Positions 7,340 to 16,499 of a stretch of DNA of 64,000 bases are shown here, one piece after another. Position numbers and translations under genes: made by a program. Numbering within the stretch: position 1 is the stretch's first letter; each line of letters begins with the position of its first letter. The notes under the pieces were generated by a model. That model did not search any database. It saw nothing but the letters and a program-made list of their open reading frames with translations, and was not told the DNA's origin. The DNA comes from Wohlfahrtiimonas larvae_A. Its GTDB lineage: Bacteria; Pseudomonadota; Gammaproteobacteria; Cardiobacteriales; Wohlfahrtiimonadaceae. The DNA lies in the NCBI GenBank assembly GCA_040394195.1, contig JBEBSR010000001.1, positions 1 through 64,000 on the forward strand, written 5' to 3'.

Positions 7340-8530
7340 TTACGCAATAATTTTAGCTACAACGCCAGCACCAACAGTACGGCCACCTTCGCGAATTGCG
7401 AAACGTAAACCTTCATCCATTGCGATTGGGTTGATCAACTCAACTACCATTTTGATGTTATCGCCAGGCATAACCATTTCTACGCCTTCTGGTAATTCTA
7501 CAGCACCAGTTACGTCAGTTGTACGGAAGTAGAACTGTGGACGGTAACCTTTAAAGAATGGAGTATGACGACCACCTTCATCTTTAGACAATACATATAC
7601 TTCAGCTTCGAATTTAGTATGAGGCTTAATTGAACCTGGTTTTGCCAACACTTGACCACGCTGAACTTCTTCACGCTTAGTACCACGCAACAATACACCA
7701 ACGTTGTCACCAGCTTGACCTTGATCCAATAACTTACGGAACATTTCAACGCCAGTACAAATAGTTTTCATTGTTGGAGTAATACCAATGATTTCTAATT
7801 CTTCACCAACTTTAACAATACCTGATTCGATACGACCAGTGATTACTGTACCACGACCAGAAATTGAGAATACATCTTCGATTGGCATCAAGAATGCTTT
7901 ATCGATTTCACGAGTTGGCTCTGGAATATATGAATCCAAAGCATCAACTAATTTAACGATAGCAGGAACACCAATATCTGACTCATCGCCTTCCAATGCT
8001 TTCAATGCTGAACCAACGATGATAGGAGTATCATCACCTGGGAAATCGTATGTATTTAACAAATCACGAACTTCCATTTCTACCAATTCAATCAACTCAG
8101 CATCATCAACCATGTCAGCTTTATTCAAGAATACAACGATGTATGGAACACCTACTTGACGTGACAACAAGATGTGTTCGCGAGTTTGAGGCATAGGACC
8201 ATCAGCTGCTGAACAAACCAAGATAGCGCCATCCATTTGAGCAGCACCAGTGATCATGTTTTTAACATAGTCCGCATGTCCAGGACAGTCAACGTGCGCG
8301 TAATGGCGGTTTGCTGATTCATATTCTACGTGTGATGTAGAAATAGTAATACCACGAGCTCTTTCTTCTGGAGCTTTATCGATTTGATCATATGCAGACG
8401 CAGATCCGCCAAAGCGATCAGCACCAATTTTTGTCAACGCAGCTGTTAATGTTGTTTTACCATGGTCAACGTGACCGATTGTACCCACGTTTACGTGTGG
8501 TTTATTACGACTGAATTTTTCCTTAGACAC
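7340..8530 (-). CDS. tuf: Elongation factor Tu
   Basis: The 396-residue GTPase brings aminoacyl-tRNA to the ribosomal A site. The G1 motif GHVDHGKT is at residues 19-26, DCPGH at 81-85 and NKAD at 136-139. Domains 2 and 3 follow, with the typical GRGTVITGRIE and ending GAGVVAKIIA. It lies after fusA, as in the str operon. Only this copy is in the window; many gammaproteobacteria carry a second tuf elsewhere. A terminator-like hairpin precedes it. Confidence 0.98.
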   Translation of the reverse strand: MSKEKFSRNKPHVNVGTIGHVDHGKTTLTAALTKIGADRFGGSASAYDQIDKAPEERARGITISTSHVEYESANRHYAHVDCPGHADYVKNMITGAAQMDGAILVCSAADGPMPQTREHILLSRQVGVPYIVVFLNKADMVDDAELIELVEMEVRDLLNTYDFPGDDTPIIVGSALKALEGDESDIGVPAIVKLVDALDSYIPEPTREIDKAFLMPIEDVFSISGRGTVITGRIESGIVKVGEELEIIGITPTMKTICTGVEMFRKLLDQGQAGDNVGVLLRGTKREEVQRGQVLAKPGSIKPHTKFEAEVYVLSKDEGGRHTPFFKGYRPQFYFRTTDVTGAVELPEGVEMVMPGDNIKMVVELINPIAMDEGLRFAIREGGRTVGAGVVAKIIA

Positions 8531-8560
8531 AATATCACCTCAATTGTTAAAGAATGAATG

Positions 8561-8591
8561 AAAATAGCGCTATATTATAGCGCTATTTTTT
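8561..8591 (-). terminator. Terminator-like hairpin between fusA and tuf
   Basis: AATAGCGCTATA and TATAGCGCTATT form a long perfect stem around a tiny loop, flanked by A and T runs. On the minus strand it lies after fusA and before tuf. It may reduce read-through from fusA, or be an RNA processing site. Because tuf must be strongly expressed, it is probably leaky or tuf has its own promoter. Confidence 0.5.
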
Positions 8592-8620
8592 ATGTTTGCA
8601 AATCTAAAAATTAATTTAGA

Positions 8621-10717
8621 TTAGCCTTGGTTTTTCTTGATGATTTCTTCTGTTACATGATTTGGAGCTTCTTGATACTTAGCAAATTCCATAGAATATG
8701 TCGCACGACCTTGAGTTGCTGAACGCAATGCAGTCGCATAACCAAACATTTCTGATAAAGGAACTTCAGCACGAATCAATTTAGAACCGTATGCATCATC
8801 AACACCTTGCAAGTTACCACGACGACGGTTCAAGTCACCCATAACATCACCTAAGTAATCTTCTGGAGTCTCAACTTCAACTTTCATCATTGGCTCTAAC
8901 AATACAGCGCCTGCTTTACGAGCACCTTCTTTGAAACCCATAGAACCAGCGATTTTAAACGCCATTTCGTTTGAGTCAACTTCATGATAAGAACCATCAA
9001 ACAACGTTACTCTTACATCAACAACAGGGAAGCCTGCAAGAACACCATTTTGCATTTGCTCTTGAACACCCTTATCAACCGCAGGAATGTATTCCTTAGG
9101 AACAACACCACCAACGATTTGGTTAACGAATTCGTAACCTTCGCCAGATTCTCTTGGCTCGATACGCAACCAAACATGACCGAACTGACCGCGACCACCT
9201 GATTGACGAACGAATTTACCTTCCTGCTCGATAGATTTTTTGATTGTTTCACGGTAAGCAACCTGAGGCGCACCAACGTTACATTCAACCGCAAACTCAC
9301 GCTTCAAACGCTCAACGATAACTTCCAAGTGCAACTCACCCATACCACCGATGATTGTTTGACCTGATTCATGATCAGTCGAAACACGGAATGATGGATC
9401 TTCTTGAGCCAAACGAGACAACGCAAGACCCATTTTTTCTTGATCGCCTTTAGTTTTTGGCTCAATCGCTACAGAGATAACTGGCTCAGGGAATTCCATA
9501 CGCTCAAGCGTAATCATATTCGCTTGTTCACACAAAGTATCACCAGTTGTTACATCTTTCAAACCTACCAACGCAACAATATCACCCGCACGCGCTTCAT
9601 CAATTGGATCACGATCATTTGAGTGCATTCTGAACATACGACCAATTCTTTCAGAACGTGATTTAACAGGGTTATATACTGAATCACCTGACTTAATCAC
9701 ACCTGAGTACACACGAATAAACGTCAAGTTACCAACAAACTTATCATTGATAATTTTGAACGCCAACGCAGAGAAAGGCTCATCATCAGTTGAATGACGC
9801 TCAGCTGGCTCACCATTTGGCAATTCGCCTCTGATCGCTTCGATATCTGTAGGTGCTGGTAAATAACGAATTACGTTATCCAACATTGCTTGAACACCTT
9901 TGTTCTTAAACGCTGTACCACATTGCGCAGGAACAATTTCAGATTTCAACGTACGAGCGCGAATACCTTCATAAATTTCTTCGATAGACAACTCACCTTC
10001 TTCAAGGTATTTTTCCATCATTTCTTCACTAGCTTCTGCCGCAGCTTCAACTAGATTAACGCGATACTCTTCCGCCTGTGCTTGCAAATGCTCAGGAATA
10101 TCACGATATTCAAATTTCAAACCTTGACTTGCTTCATCCCAGTAAACTGCTTTCATCAATACTAGGTCAACAACACCTTCAAAGTTATCTTCCGCACCAA
10201 TTGGAATCTGAAGAGGCACTACGTTTGCACGTAAACGATCTTTCATTTGTTCCATTACACGGAAGAAATCAGCACCAGTACGATCCATTTTGTTTACAAA
10301 TGCCATACGTGGAACTTTATACTTATTTGCTTGACGCCATACTGTTTCTGACTGAGGCTGAACACCGCCCACAGCACAGTAAACCATTACAGCACCATCT
10401 AATACACGCATTGAACGCTCAACTTCGATTGTGAAGTCAACGTGTCCCGGCGTATCGATCAAGTTGATCAAATGCTCTTGGAACTGGTTATCCATACCTT
10501 TCCACCAGCAAGTTGTTGCTGCTGATGCAATTGTAATACCGCGCTCTTGCTCTTGATCCATACCATCCATTGTTGCCGTACCATCGTGTGTTTCACCGAT
10601 TTTATGCGTACGACCTGTATAGAATAGAATACGTTCAGAAGTAGTAGTTTTACCAGCGTCGATGTGAGCACTAATACCGATATTACGATATCGATTAATT
10701 GGCATTGTACGAGCCAT
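8621..10717 (-). CDS. fusA: Elongation factor G
   Basis: The 698-residue translocase moves tRNA and mRNA through the ribosome using GTP. G1 AHIDAGKT is at residues 17-24, DTPGH at 88-92 and NKMD at 142-145. The domain IV loop with RGQFGHVWLRIEP and the C-terminal domain with EMFGYATALRSATQGRA follow in order. The length is normal. The gene lies between rpsG and tuf, the standard str order, and has a hairpin in the upstream gap. It is the only EF-G-type gene in the window. Confidence 0.98.
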   Translation of the reverse strand: MARTMPINRYRNIGISAHIDAGKTTTSERILFYTGRTHKIGETHDGTATMDGMDQEQERGITIASAATTCWWKGMDNQFQEHLINLIDTPGHVDFTIEVERSMRVLDGAVMVYCAVGGVQPQSETVWRQANKYKVPRMAFVNKMDRTGADFFRVMEQMKDRLRANVVPLQIPIGAEDNFEGVVDLVLMKAVYWDEASQGLKFEYRDIPEHLQAQAEEYRVNLVEAAAEASEEMMEKYLEEGELSIEEIYEGIRARTLKSEIVPAQCGTAFKNKGVQAMLDNVIRYLPAPTDIEAIRGELPNGEPAERHSTDDEPFSALAFKIINDKFVGNLTFIRVYSGVIKSGDSVYNPVKSRSERIGRMFRMHSNDRDPIDEARAGDIVALVGLKDVTTGDTLCEQANMITLERMEFPEPVISVAIEPKTKGDQEKMGLALSRLAQEDPSFRVSTDHESGQTIIGGMGELHLEVIVERLKREFAVECNVGAPQVAYRETIKKSIEQEGKFVRQSGGRGQFGHVWLRIEPRESGEGYEFVNQIVGGVVPKEYIPAVDKGVQEQMQNGVLAGFPVVDVRVTLFDGSYHEVDSNEMAFKIAGSMGFKEGARKAGAVLLEPMMKVEVETPEDYLGDVMGDLNRRRGNLQGVDDAYGSKLIRAEVPLSEMFGYATALRSATQGRATYSMEFAKYQEAPNHVTEEIIKKNQG

Positions 10718-10759
10718 ATTTATTTCCTTCTATTTTAGAAAATTATCTTAAAAATGACG

Positions 10760-10791
10760 ATGCGGCACCATCAATACTGATAGCACCGCAT
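10760..10791. promoter_or_regulatory. Two-part hairpin in the rpsG-fusA gap
   Basis: ATGCGG and CCGCAT form the outer helix, and TATCA/TGATG an inner helix around GTAT on the minus strand, with symmetrical internal TGC/GTG segments. In E. coli the regulatory binding site of S7 lies in the rpsL-rpsG gap. Here the clearest structure is one gap later, so a feedback site is possible but unproven. Confidence 0.45.
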
Positions 10792-10818
10792 TACATTCAT
10801 ACTAAAAACACGCGACTA

Positions 10819-11289
10819 CTACCAGCGGAAGTGAGCAAACGCTTTGTTCGCTTCTGCCATTCTGTGTGTATCTTCACGTTTTTTCACTGCAGCACCACGA
10901 CTTTCTGCAGCATCTAATAATTCTGCCGTCATTCTACGTGACATTGATTTTTCTGAACGCTTACGTGCAGCATCAATAATCCAGCGCATAGCCAAAGTAT
11001 CACGGCGAGTTGCGCGAACTTCGATTGGAACTTGGTATGTAGCACCACCCACGCGGCGAGATTTAACCTCAACCTTAGGACGTACATTTTCCAACGCTTG
11101 ATCTAATATAGCCATAGGATCTTCATGACCCTTCTCTTTAACACCATCTAAAGCGCCATATAAAATGCTTTCAGCAACAGCTTTCTTACCAGAAACCATT
11201 ACCATGTTCATGAATTTCGCCAACGTTTTACTACCATAAACGGGATCTGGCAAAATATCACGTTTTGGGACTTCTCTTCTTCTTGACAT
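10819..11289 (-). CDS. rpsG: 30S ribosomal protein S7
   Basis: The 156-residue protein begins MSRRREVPKRDILPDPVYGS and carries the S7 signatures KVEVKSRRVGGATYQVPIEV and ALAMRWI-like ALDTLAMRWIIDAARKR, cited in parts. S7 nucleates the 30S head and contacts the E site. It ends DTHRMAEANKAFAHFRW. In enterobacteria S7 represses the str operon. The 58-base rpsL-rpsG gap here shows no striking structure. Confidence 0.98.
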   Translation of the reverse strand: MSRRREVPKRDILPDPVYGSKTLAKFMNMVMVSGKKAVAESILYGALDGVKEKGHEDPMAILDQALENVRPKVEVKSRRVGGATYQVPIEVRATRRDTLAMRWIIDAARKRSEKSMSRRMTAELLDAAESRGAAVKKREDTHRMAEANKAFAHFRW

Positions 11290-11347
11290 GAGATACTCTC
11301 AACAAATACTAAATCCTAACTAAAAGACCTTTTCAAAGAACAACTAC

Positions 11348-11722
11348 TTATTCTTTAGGCTTCTTAGCACCATATTTTGAACGACCTTGACGACGTTTTG
11401 CAACGCCCTGCGCATCCAAAGCACCACGAACTGTGTGATAACGAACACCTGGAAGATCCTTAACACGTCCACCACGTACTAATACTACGCTGTGTTCTTG
11501 CAAGTTATGACCTTCACCACCGATATAGCTCGATACTTCGAAACCGTTCGTTAAACGCACACGACAAACTTTACGTAAAGCAGAGTTTGGCTTCTTTGGC
11601 GTAGCTGTATAAACCCTAGTACACACACCACGACGCTGAGGACAGCTTTGTAATGCAGGTACGTCAGACTTGTCAGCTTTGATAGAGCGTGGACGACGCA
11701 CTAACTGATTTACTGTTACCAT
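11348..11722 (-). CDS. rpsL: 30S ribosomal protein S12
   Basis: The 124-residue protein of the decoding centre begins MVTVNQLVRRPRS and contains the TPKKPNSALRKV loop and the LPGVRYHTVRG loop. The lysines at 43 and 88, whose mutation gives streptomycin resistance in other bacteria, are both wild type here. The aspartate of the KDLPG segment that RimO methylthiolates in E. coli is present at residue 89. This is the first gene of the str operon and follows a near-consensus promoter. Confidence 0.98.
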   Translation of the reverse strand: MVTVNQLVRRPRSIKADKSDVPALQSCPQRRGVCTRVYTATPKKPNSALRKVCRVRLTNGFEVSSYIGGEGHNLQEHSVVLVRGGRVKDLPGVRYHTVRGALDAQGVAKRRQGRSKYGAKKPKE

Positions 11723-11767
11723 TAAAATTCAATCCTATGATTATAAAAATTATACATAAGCCAATCT

Positions 11768-11785
11768 TGGATAAAATAATCCAAA
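11768..11785. promoter_or_regulatory. Small inverted repeat in the str operon leader
   Basis: TTGGAT and ATCCAA flank 6 A/T bases just downstream of the predicted str promoter. It would form a weak hairpin at the 5' end of the rpsL transcript. No function can be assigned. Confidence 0.3.
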
Positions 11786-11793
11786 GATGCGAG

Positions 11794-11822
11794 ATTTTAT
11801 AAGACTGTATAGAAAGTGTCAA
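11794..11822 (-). promoter_or_regulatory. Sigma-70 promoter of the str operon
   Basis: On the minus strand TTGACA (11817-11822) is followed by a 17-base spacer and TAAAAT (11794-11799), about 72 bases before rpsL. The -35 box overlaps the fdhD stop codon. The match is close to consensus, as expected for a ribosomal operon. Confidence 0.75.
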
Positions 11823-12595
11823 GTTGCGTAACAATTAACTCGACCTTTTCTTGCGAATCCCCAAAGGGACAAACGATACTTTTTGGCTAGTTGAACAGCC
11901 TTATCTGTAGGTGCAGACATTGTCACCAAGATTGGAATTTTAATTGCAATTGTTTTTTGCACAATTTCAAAACTGGCACGCGAACTCATTAAAATAAAAA
12001 CATCTTGAACATTAATATTCAATTGCATCATTGCACCAATTAATTTATCCAATGCAACATGACGACCTACATCTTCACGAGTGATCATTATAGCACCATT
12101 TCGATCACAGAGAAAAGCTGCATGTGATGCCCCTGTTTGCTGACCATAATCCTGAACATCATAACTTTGTGATAATGCAACTTGAATACACTCATAAGTG
12201 ATCGGCTCAGCCGCTGCTAATTCAAACAGCGTCTTCTCAACTAATGATAGATTTTCAACGCCACAGACACCACAACCTGTTCTTGCACTCATTTTTCGCT
12301 GATTACCTTCTAAGCGACTCATTAAAATGGGTTCAATTTCTATGTGCAACTCTATGCCTTCATGAGTTTCTCTCACTTTCACAGATAAGATTTGCTGAGC
12401 AGATTGCACAATACCTTCTGTCAAACTAAAGCCATATGCAAGGTCTTCTAAGTCTGTTGGCGTACACATCATCACTAAATGTGGCACACCATTATAAATG
12501 AATTGAATCGGCTCTTCTGAGATCAAATAATCATCTTTCTCACAATGATCATCATGCTGATAACTTACCACTTGGCATTTTTTAATCGCTTCCAT
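11819..12595 (-). CDS. fdhD: Formate dehydrogenase sulfurtransferase FdhD
   Basis: FdhD carries sulfur from IscS to the molybdenum cofactor of formate dehydrogenases. The two catalytic cysteines are in the flexible loop RTGCGVCGVE, as in the E. coli protein. Other family blocks are VMMCTPTDLEDLAYGFSL, ITREDVGRHVALDKLIG and SSRASFEIVQK, each recognisable. The product is about 258 residues. The ATG start is preferred over an in-frame GTG three codons upstream; neither has a clear ribosome binding site. No formate dehydrogenase is in this window, but selA, selB and tRNA-Sec are, which fits a selenocysteine enzyme elsewhere. Confidence 0.93.
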   Translation of the reverse strand: MEAIKKCQVVSYQHDDHCEKDDYLISEEPIQFIYNGVPHLVMMCTPTDLEDLAYGFSLTEGIVQSAQQILSVKVRETHEGIELHIEIEPILMSRLEGNQRKMSARTGCGVCGVENLSLVEKTLFELAAAEPITYECIQVALSQSYDVQDYGQQTGASHAAFLCDRNGAIMITREDVGRHVALDKLIGAMMQLNINVQDVFILMSSRASFEIVQKTIAIKIPILVTMSAPTDKAVQLAKKYRLSLWGFARKGRVNCYAT

Positions 12596-12634
12596 AAGGT
12601 ACACAATATCTATAATGAAATTCTGATTATTCTA

Positions 12635-13672
12635 TCACTCTGGAAAGTAATAACGTATTTTTTGCTGAACATCGCAACCAATCTGCCACTGCCCTGCTAC
12701 AATTAAAGGCAAACGATACAAACACGGAATCAGCTCAATCACTTCATCATTCGCTTTATACTCAAACCCCACCAAACGCTCATCAAAAAATGGCTGACCT
12801 TTTAAATACATACCAATAATACTTTTGTGAGCTTGATCTTTTGAATGCAGCGTTGTGAATATCACATTATTTTTAATCAGCATTGCATCAAAATATTTTT
12901 GATCAACCTTCATCTGCCAATTTGGATTTCTAGCATCATTGATACTCATAGTCACTATATCACTGTGATCATATGCTGAATATTGACTCAAGTGAAATTG
13001 AAAAATCATGCTGATATCAAAGTGCAATTCTTCAATCGGAATCCATAAATGATAAAGCATCACCTGCTGATTAACTTTATCCTCAAATGCCAGCACAATC
13101 TCATAATGCAAATGATGAATTCGCATCGCTTGATCCACTAATTGTGGTAGATCATCTGATTCTATTAACGTGACTTCTTTAGTTAATACACCATTACTCA
13201 ACATTAACTGCCAAGCATTATCTGTATTAATAAGTCTTACAGAATTCTGCCCATCATTAATCTCGCTCTGCCAATCATCTTTCGCCATCAATTGATCAAT
13301 CACTAAACGATCGCCCAAGTTATCCAAACTGGCCAACCAAATGCGATGTGCAAAATGCCCATCATGACAATGATTTGCCAATTGTACTTTTTGTAGAAAT
13401 ATATCCTCCTCCATATCTATATCAGGAAAGTTCATAGCATCACAATTTTTCCACGGCTCCTGTTCATCATCAGCAGATGAAATTCTTGATGCTTGCTGAA
13501 TACTTTCCTGCCCTGCACTTAATAGTTTTTGACGATTATTGGCAACACTTCGCGCCATGAACATATCTGAGAAATATTGTTGGTTCACAATAAAAAGCAT
13601 GCCTGCTAATAAATACAGCGCACCTACCATAATCACAACAATTGCGAGAATACTTCCTTTAGATTTCTTCAT
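12635..13672 (-). CDS. Putative minor pilin / pilus assembly protein, PilX position
   Basis: The 345-residue product begins MKKSKGSILAIVVIMVGALY, a basic start followed by one hydrophobic helix that resembles the PilX N-terminus. The rest is a large exported domain with no motif I recognise, with cysteines near CDAM and NHCHDGH. A longer frame begins 30 codons upstream, but the ATG chosen overlaps the stop of the PilW-like gene as ATGA. It is the third gene of a PilV-PilW-PilX-type set. The role in priming type IV pilus assembly is inferred from order and the membrane helix. Confidence 0.6.
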   Translation of the reverse strand: MKKSKGSILAIVVIMVGALYLLAGMLFIVNQQYFSDMFMARSVANNRQKLLSAGQESIQQASRISSADDEQEPWKNCDAMNFPDIDMEEDIFLQKVQLANHCHDGHFAHRIWLASLDNLGDRLVIDQLMAKDDWQSEINDGQNSVRLINTDNAWQLMLSNGVLTKEVTLIESDDLPQLVDQAMRIHHLHYEIVLAFEDKVNQQVMLYHLWIPIEELHFDISMIFQFHLSQYSAYDHSDIVTMSINDARNPNWQMKVDQKYFDAMLIKNNVIFTTLHSKDQAHKSIIGMYLKGQPFFDERLVGFEYKANDEVIELIPCLYRLPLIVAGQWQIGCDVQQKIRYYFPE

Positions 13673-14529
13673 AGATTCAGCAACCTTATCGATAGTGTTT
13701 GAACCACAAGATTTGCGGGTGATAAATATGGCATTAATAAACTTATATTCAGCACTTGCCAATCTTCCCCTGAATGTTGAACAGTTAAGCCTTTCACATT
13801 AGGAAAGCGCATATGATTAGAACCATCTAAGAAATTATGAATTAAATAATGTTGATCTTTTTCATAACTCACATACATCAATGAACGGCTAATTTTGTAA
13901 TATTGAATATGAGATTGATTATTTAAATAACGCTGCACATCGCTTTCAGATTGGCTTGTAACTTTGTACTGATTTAACCCTGATTTTTGATATCTGCCCA
14001 ATAAATGGGATTGGCAATCTGTTATGTATAAATACCCTATTGCACCTTTCACTTCATCTGTATTGAGAATTTCACCATCTTTCACAACCAATGGTACTAA
14101 CTCAATAATTTCTAATAAATCACTGCCTACAAGTGTTTTTAATTTGTAATCATTCAGAATTAAATCAGGATATTGCTGACTTGCATCTAACATCGTATCT
14201 GTTTCCACCAAAGCTTCAGAATTTGTTGGATGTAAAGTGACACGTTCATTTCGTATAATAAATGGCGCAATAGGATGATTAGCTTCAGTACTTTTATATT
14301 GTAGCCATTCAGGATTTAAACAATGTGGCTGAAAAAATGCTCGACCTAATGTTGAACGGAGATAGCTCGCTGCTTCTAAATAATCCTGCGATAGCTCTAA
14401 TTTAATAATTTCTTGATGACTATTTTTAGACAAGGCCAACCAAAAAATCATCAATGATGACAATAACGACAAACCTATTGCCATAGATATCATCAATTCA
14501 ATTAGAGTAAACCCCATAGATTTTCGCAT
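13669..14529 (-). CDS. Type IV pilus minor pilin, PilW-like
   Basis: The 286-residue protein begins MRKSMGFTLIELMISMAIGL, a textbook type IV prepilin leader: a short basic peptide, a glycine before the cleaved phenylalanine, and glutamate at mature position 5. The large C-terminal pilin domain contains DCQSHLLGRYQKSGLNQYKV, in the PilW size range. Minor pilins of this set start pilus fibres and modulate retraction. It overlaps the upstream PilV-like gene by one base (TAATG) and the downstream gene by four (ATGA), so the three are one translation unit. Confidence 0.75.
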   Translation of the reverse strand: MRKSMGFTLIELMISMAIGLSLLSSLMIFWLALSKNSHQEIIKLELSQDYLEAASYLRSTLGRAFFQPHCLNPEWLQYKSTEANHPIAPFIIRNERVTLHPTNSEALVETDTMLDASQQYPDLILNDYKLKTLVGSDLLEIIELVPLVVKDGEILNTDEVKGAIGYLYITDCQSHLLGRYQKSGLNQYKVTSQSESDVQRYLNNQSHIQYYKISRSLMYVSYEKDQHYLIHNFLDGSNHMRFPNVKGLTVQHSGEDWQVLNISLLMPYLSPANLVVQTLSIRLLNL

Positions 14530-14726
14530 TAAAACTCCACAGAATAATTTTGATCAAACTGATTTTCATCAGATATGAGATTCTCTTGGCGCTGTAATAG
14601 CTCATGATTACTCACCATCATCGTTGCATGATATTGATAGGCAATCATGACAATCCCAACTATAATAGCGAGCGCGATCATCACTTCCACTAATGTCATT
14701 CCTTCATCGATCATTTTCTTTTTCAT
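14529..14726 (-). CDS. Short prepilin-type protein, PilV-like
   Basis: The 65-residue product begins MKKKMIDEGMTLVEVMIALAI, a prepilin cleavage motif with methionine after the glycine and the conserved glutamate at mature position 5. It is much shorter than usual PilV proteins (about 150 residues) and holds the N-terminal helix plus only about 30 further residues. It may be a reduced minor pilin or a truncated one. It begins the minor pilin set and is joined to the PilW-like gene by a TAATG overlap. Confidence 0.65.
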   Translation of the reverse strand: MKKKMIDEGMTLVEVMIALAIIVGIVMIAYQYHATMMVSNHELLQRQENLISDENQFDQNYSVEF

Positions 14727-14781
14727 AATTAAAAATTTACATTAATTAACAATCATTGAACAATATATTTTATTAATTGCC

Positions 14782-15837
14782 ATGACTAGAAAAATTCTTC
14801 ACGTTGATATGGATGCATTCTTTGCTCAAGTTGAGCAGAGAGATTTTCCGCAATATAGAAATAAACCTTTAGTGGTTGGCTCTGCTGATTCTCGTGGCGT
14901 TGTTGCAGCTGCGAGTTATGAAGCACGCAAGTTTGGCGTGTATTCTGCGATGCCATCATCGACAGCTAAAAAGAAATGTCCGCATCTAATTTTTGCGCCC
15001 CATAGATTTGATGTTTATCGATCTGTTTCTCAGCAAATTCATACCATTTTCGCACGATATACAGAATTAATTGAGCCTTTATCCTTAGATGAAGCTTATT
15101 TAGATGTCAGCGCTATTACCCAACATGGGCAATATGCAACAGAGATTGCCAAAAGCATCCAACAAGCCATTTATAGAGAACTAAATTTAACCTCTTCCGT
15201 AGGTGTTTCTTATAATAAATTCTTAGCAAAAATTGCATCCAATATGCATAAACCTTTTGGCATTACAGTAATTACACACAAAACTGCAACCAAAATATTA
15301 GAGCAATTACCCATTGAAAAATTCTATGGTATTGGGCAACAAACTGCTAAAAAAATGCATATTCTGGGCATTAAAACAGGATTAGATTTAAAACAAAAAT
15401 CCAGAGAAGAATTGAAATTATATTTTGGAAAATCAGGAGAGTTTTATTATCAAAATGCACACGGTGAAGATAATCGAGCAGTTGATCCTGTGCAAGAAAC
15501 GCAATCTGTCAGTGCTGAAAACACTTTTTCAAAAGATATCAGCACAACTGAAGATATCCAAAAAGAAGTGGACATCCTCATCACGACATTATTAGAACGA
15601 TTATCTCACGATAGTTTTTATGGCAAAGGCATCTCTATTAAGATTCGCTTTGCAAATTTTACAGCCGTTACTCGCAGCAAAACATTCAGCACAGTTTTGC
15701 CCTATGAACGAGAGTTTATCGAGCAATGTTTTTGGGAGCTATTTAATAGCATCCCTAAACAACCAATTCGATTGATTGGCATTACGATTCAATCACCCGA
15801 TCCATATCACAATCAACAGATCAAGCTACCATTCTAA
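14782..15837 (+). CDS. dinB: DNA polymerase IV (Y family)
   Basis: The 351-residue enzyme is an error-prone polymerase for translesion synthesis. Metal ligands are D9 in HVDMDAFF and the pair D103-E104 in LSLDEAYLDVS. The helix-hairpin-helix region (FYGIGQQTAKKMHILGI) and the little-finger domain follow. It ends NQQIKLPF, a plausible beta-clamp binding tail. The length equals that of E. coli Pol IV. No clear LexA box is visible in the short gap before it. The stop codon overlaps the stop of the convergent gene downstream. Confidence 0.95.
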   Translation: MTRKILHVDMDAFFAQVEQRDFPQYRNKPLVVGSADSRGVVAAASYEARKFGVYSAMPSSTAKKKCPHLIFAPHRFDVYRSVSQQIHTIFARYTELIEPLSLDEAYLDVSAITQHGQYATEIAKSIQQAIYRELNLTSSVGVSYNKFLAKIASNMHKPFGITVITHKTATKILEQLPIEKFYGIGQQTAKKMHILGIKTGLDLKQKSREELKLYFGKSGEFYYQNAHGEDNRAVDPVQETQSVSAENTFSKDISTTEDIQKEVDILITTLLERLSHDSFYGKGISIKIRFANFTAVTRSKTFSTVLPYEREFIEQCFWELFNSIPKQPIRLIGITIQSPDPYHNQQIKLPF

Positions 15838-16292
15838 TTTGCAGCACAACGGCCAATTCGTGTGAATGTAATTTTTTCAACATAATTAACGGCACGCGTA
15901 TAAGGAATTGTTGTCAATGTGCGATCTAGCACATATTTATTGTAAGCTTCTTTAGTCAGTTTATAAGATTCCATTGTTGTAAGTTTTTGCTCATCACATT
16001 TCAACAAATAAGTCTGACTATTGCGCGTATTTTCAGCTGTCATTCGACACTTTCGCTTATTAGCTTGAGCCTGTTCCAATAATGTTTGTGCAGAATATAT
16101 TGGCAATAATTCTCCCAAGGCAAAACATCTTTGCTCCGAAGTTTTACCATCTTTTTCGTGGTCAATATCCACGCGCCATTCGCCTTCTAGCATTGGTAGA
16201 AATGTTGGGCTCAAAGCATCAGCAATACTAATATTCTGAATTGCTAAAAAAGCATATACACTTAAAAAACTTTTAAGAATTCTTTTTTCCAT
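15834..16292 (-). CDS. Exported protein, DUF3617-like
   Basis: The product begins MEKRILKSFLSVYAFLAIQN, a signal peptide probably cut after ADA, followed by LEGEWRVDIDHEKDG, a start similar to DUF3617 periplasmic proteins (GxWxV, then a Gln-Arg-Cys segment). Four cysteines occur in the mature part (QRCFALG, RKCRM, LKCDEQ and the C-terminal GRCAAN). The ATG chosen has AGG 7 bases upstream; an in-frame TTG seven codons earlier is less likely. Function is unknown. The stop codon overlaps that of dinB. Confidence 0.5.
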   Translation of the reverse strand: MEKRILKSFLSVYAFLAIQNISIADALSPTFLPMLEGEWRVDIDHEKDGKTSEQRCFALGELLPIYSAQTLLEQAQANKRKCRMTAENTRNSQTYLLKCDEQKLTTMESYKLTKEAYNKYVLDRTLTTIPYTRAVNYVEKITFTRIGRCAAN

Positions 16293-16499
16293 ATCCTGAC
16301 CTATTCTTATCAATTTTGTTAGTCATTAATGATGTAATTTGGTTTAACTTAAAAACCAAAACGTAAATTAAGTTATTATACTTTTACATACAGCTTACAA
16401 ATTAGCAAATAAATTTACAATCATTTTATTATAGATATTATTTTTATTTTACGATAAAAATTCTATTAACATAATTAATTATAGAACAAGATATACATT

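Noticed and set aside
10078..10434. 118-codon plus-strand frame opposite fusA
   Set aside because: It is His/Leu/Gln-rich, the usual artefact of reading the opposite strand of an AT-rich gene, and fusA is certain.
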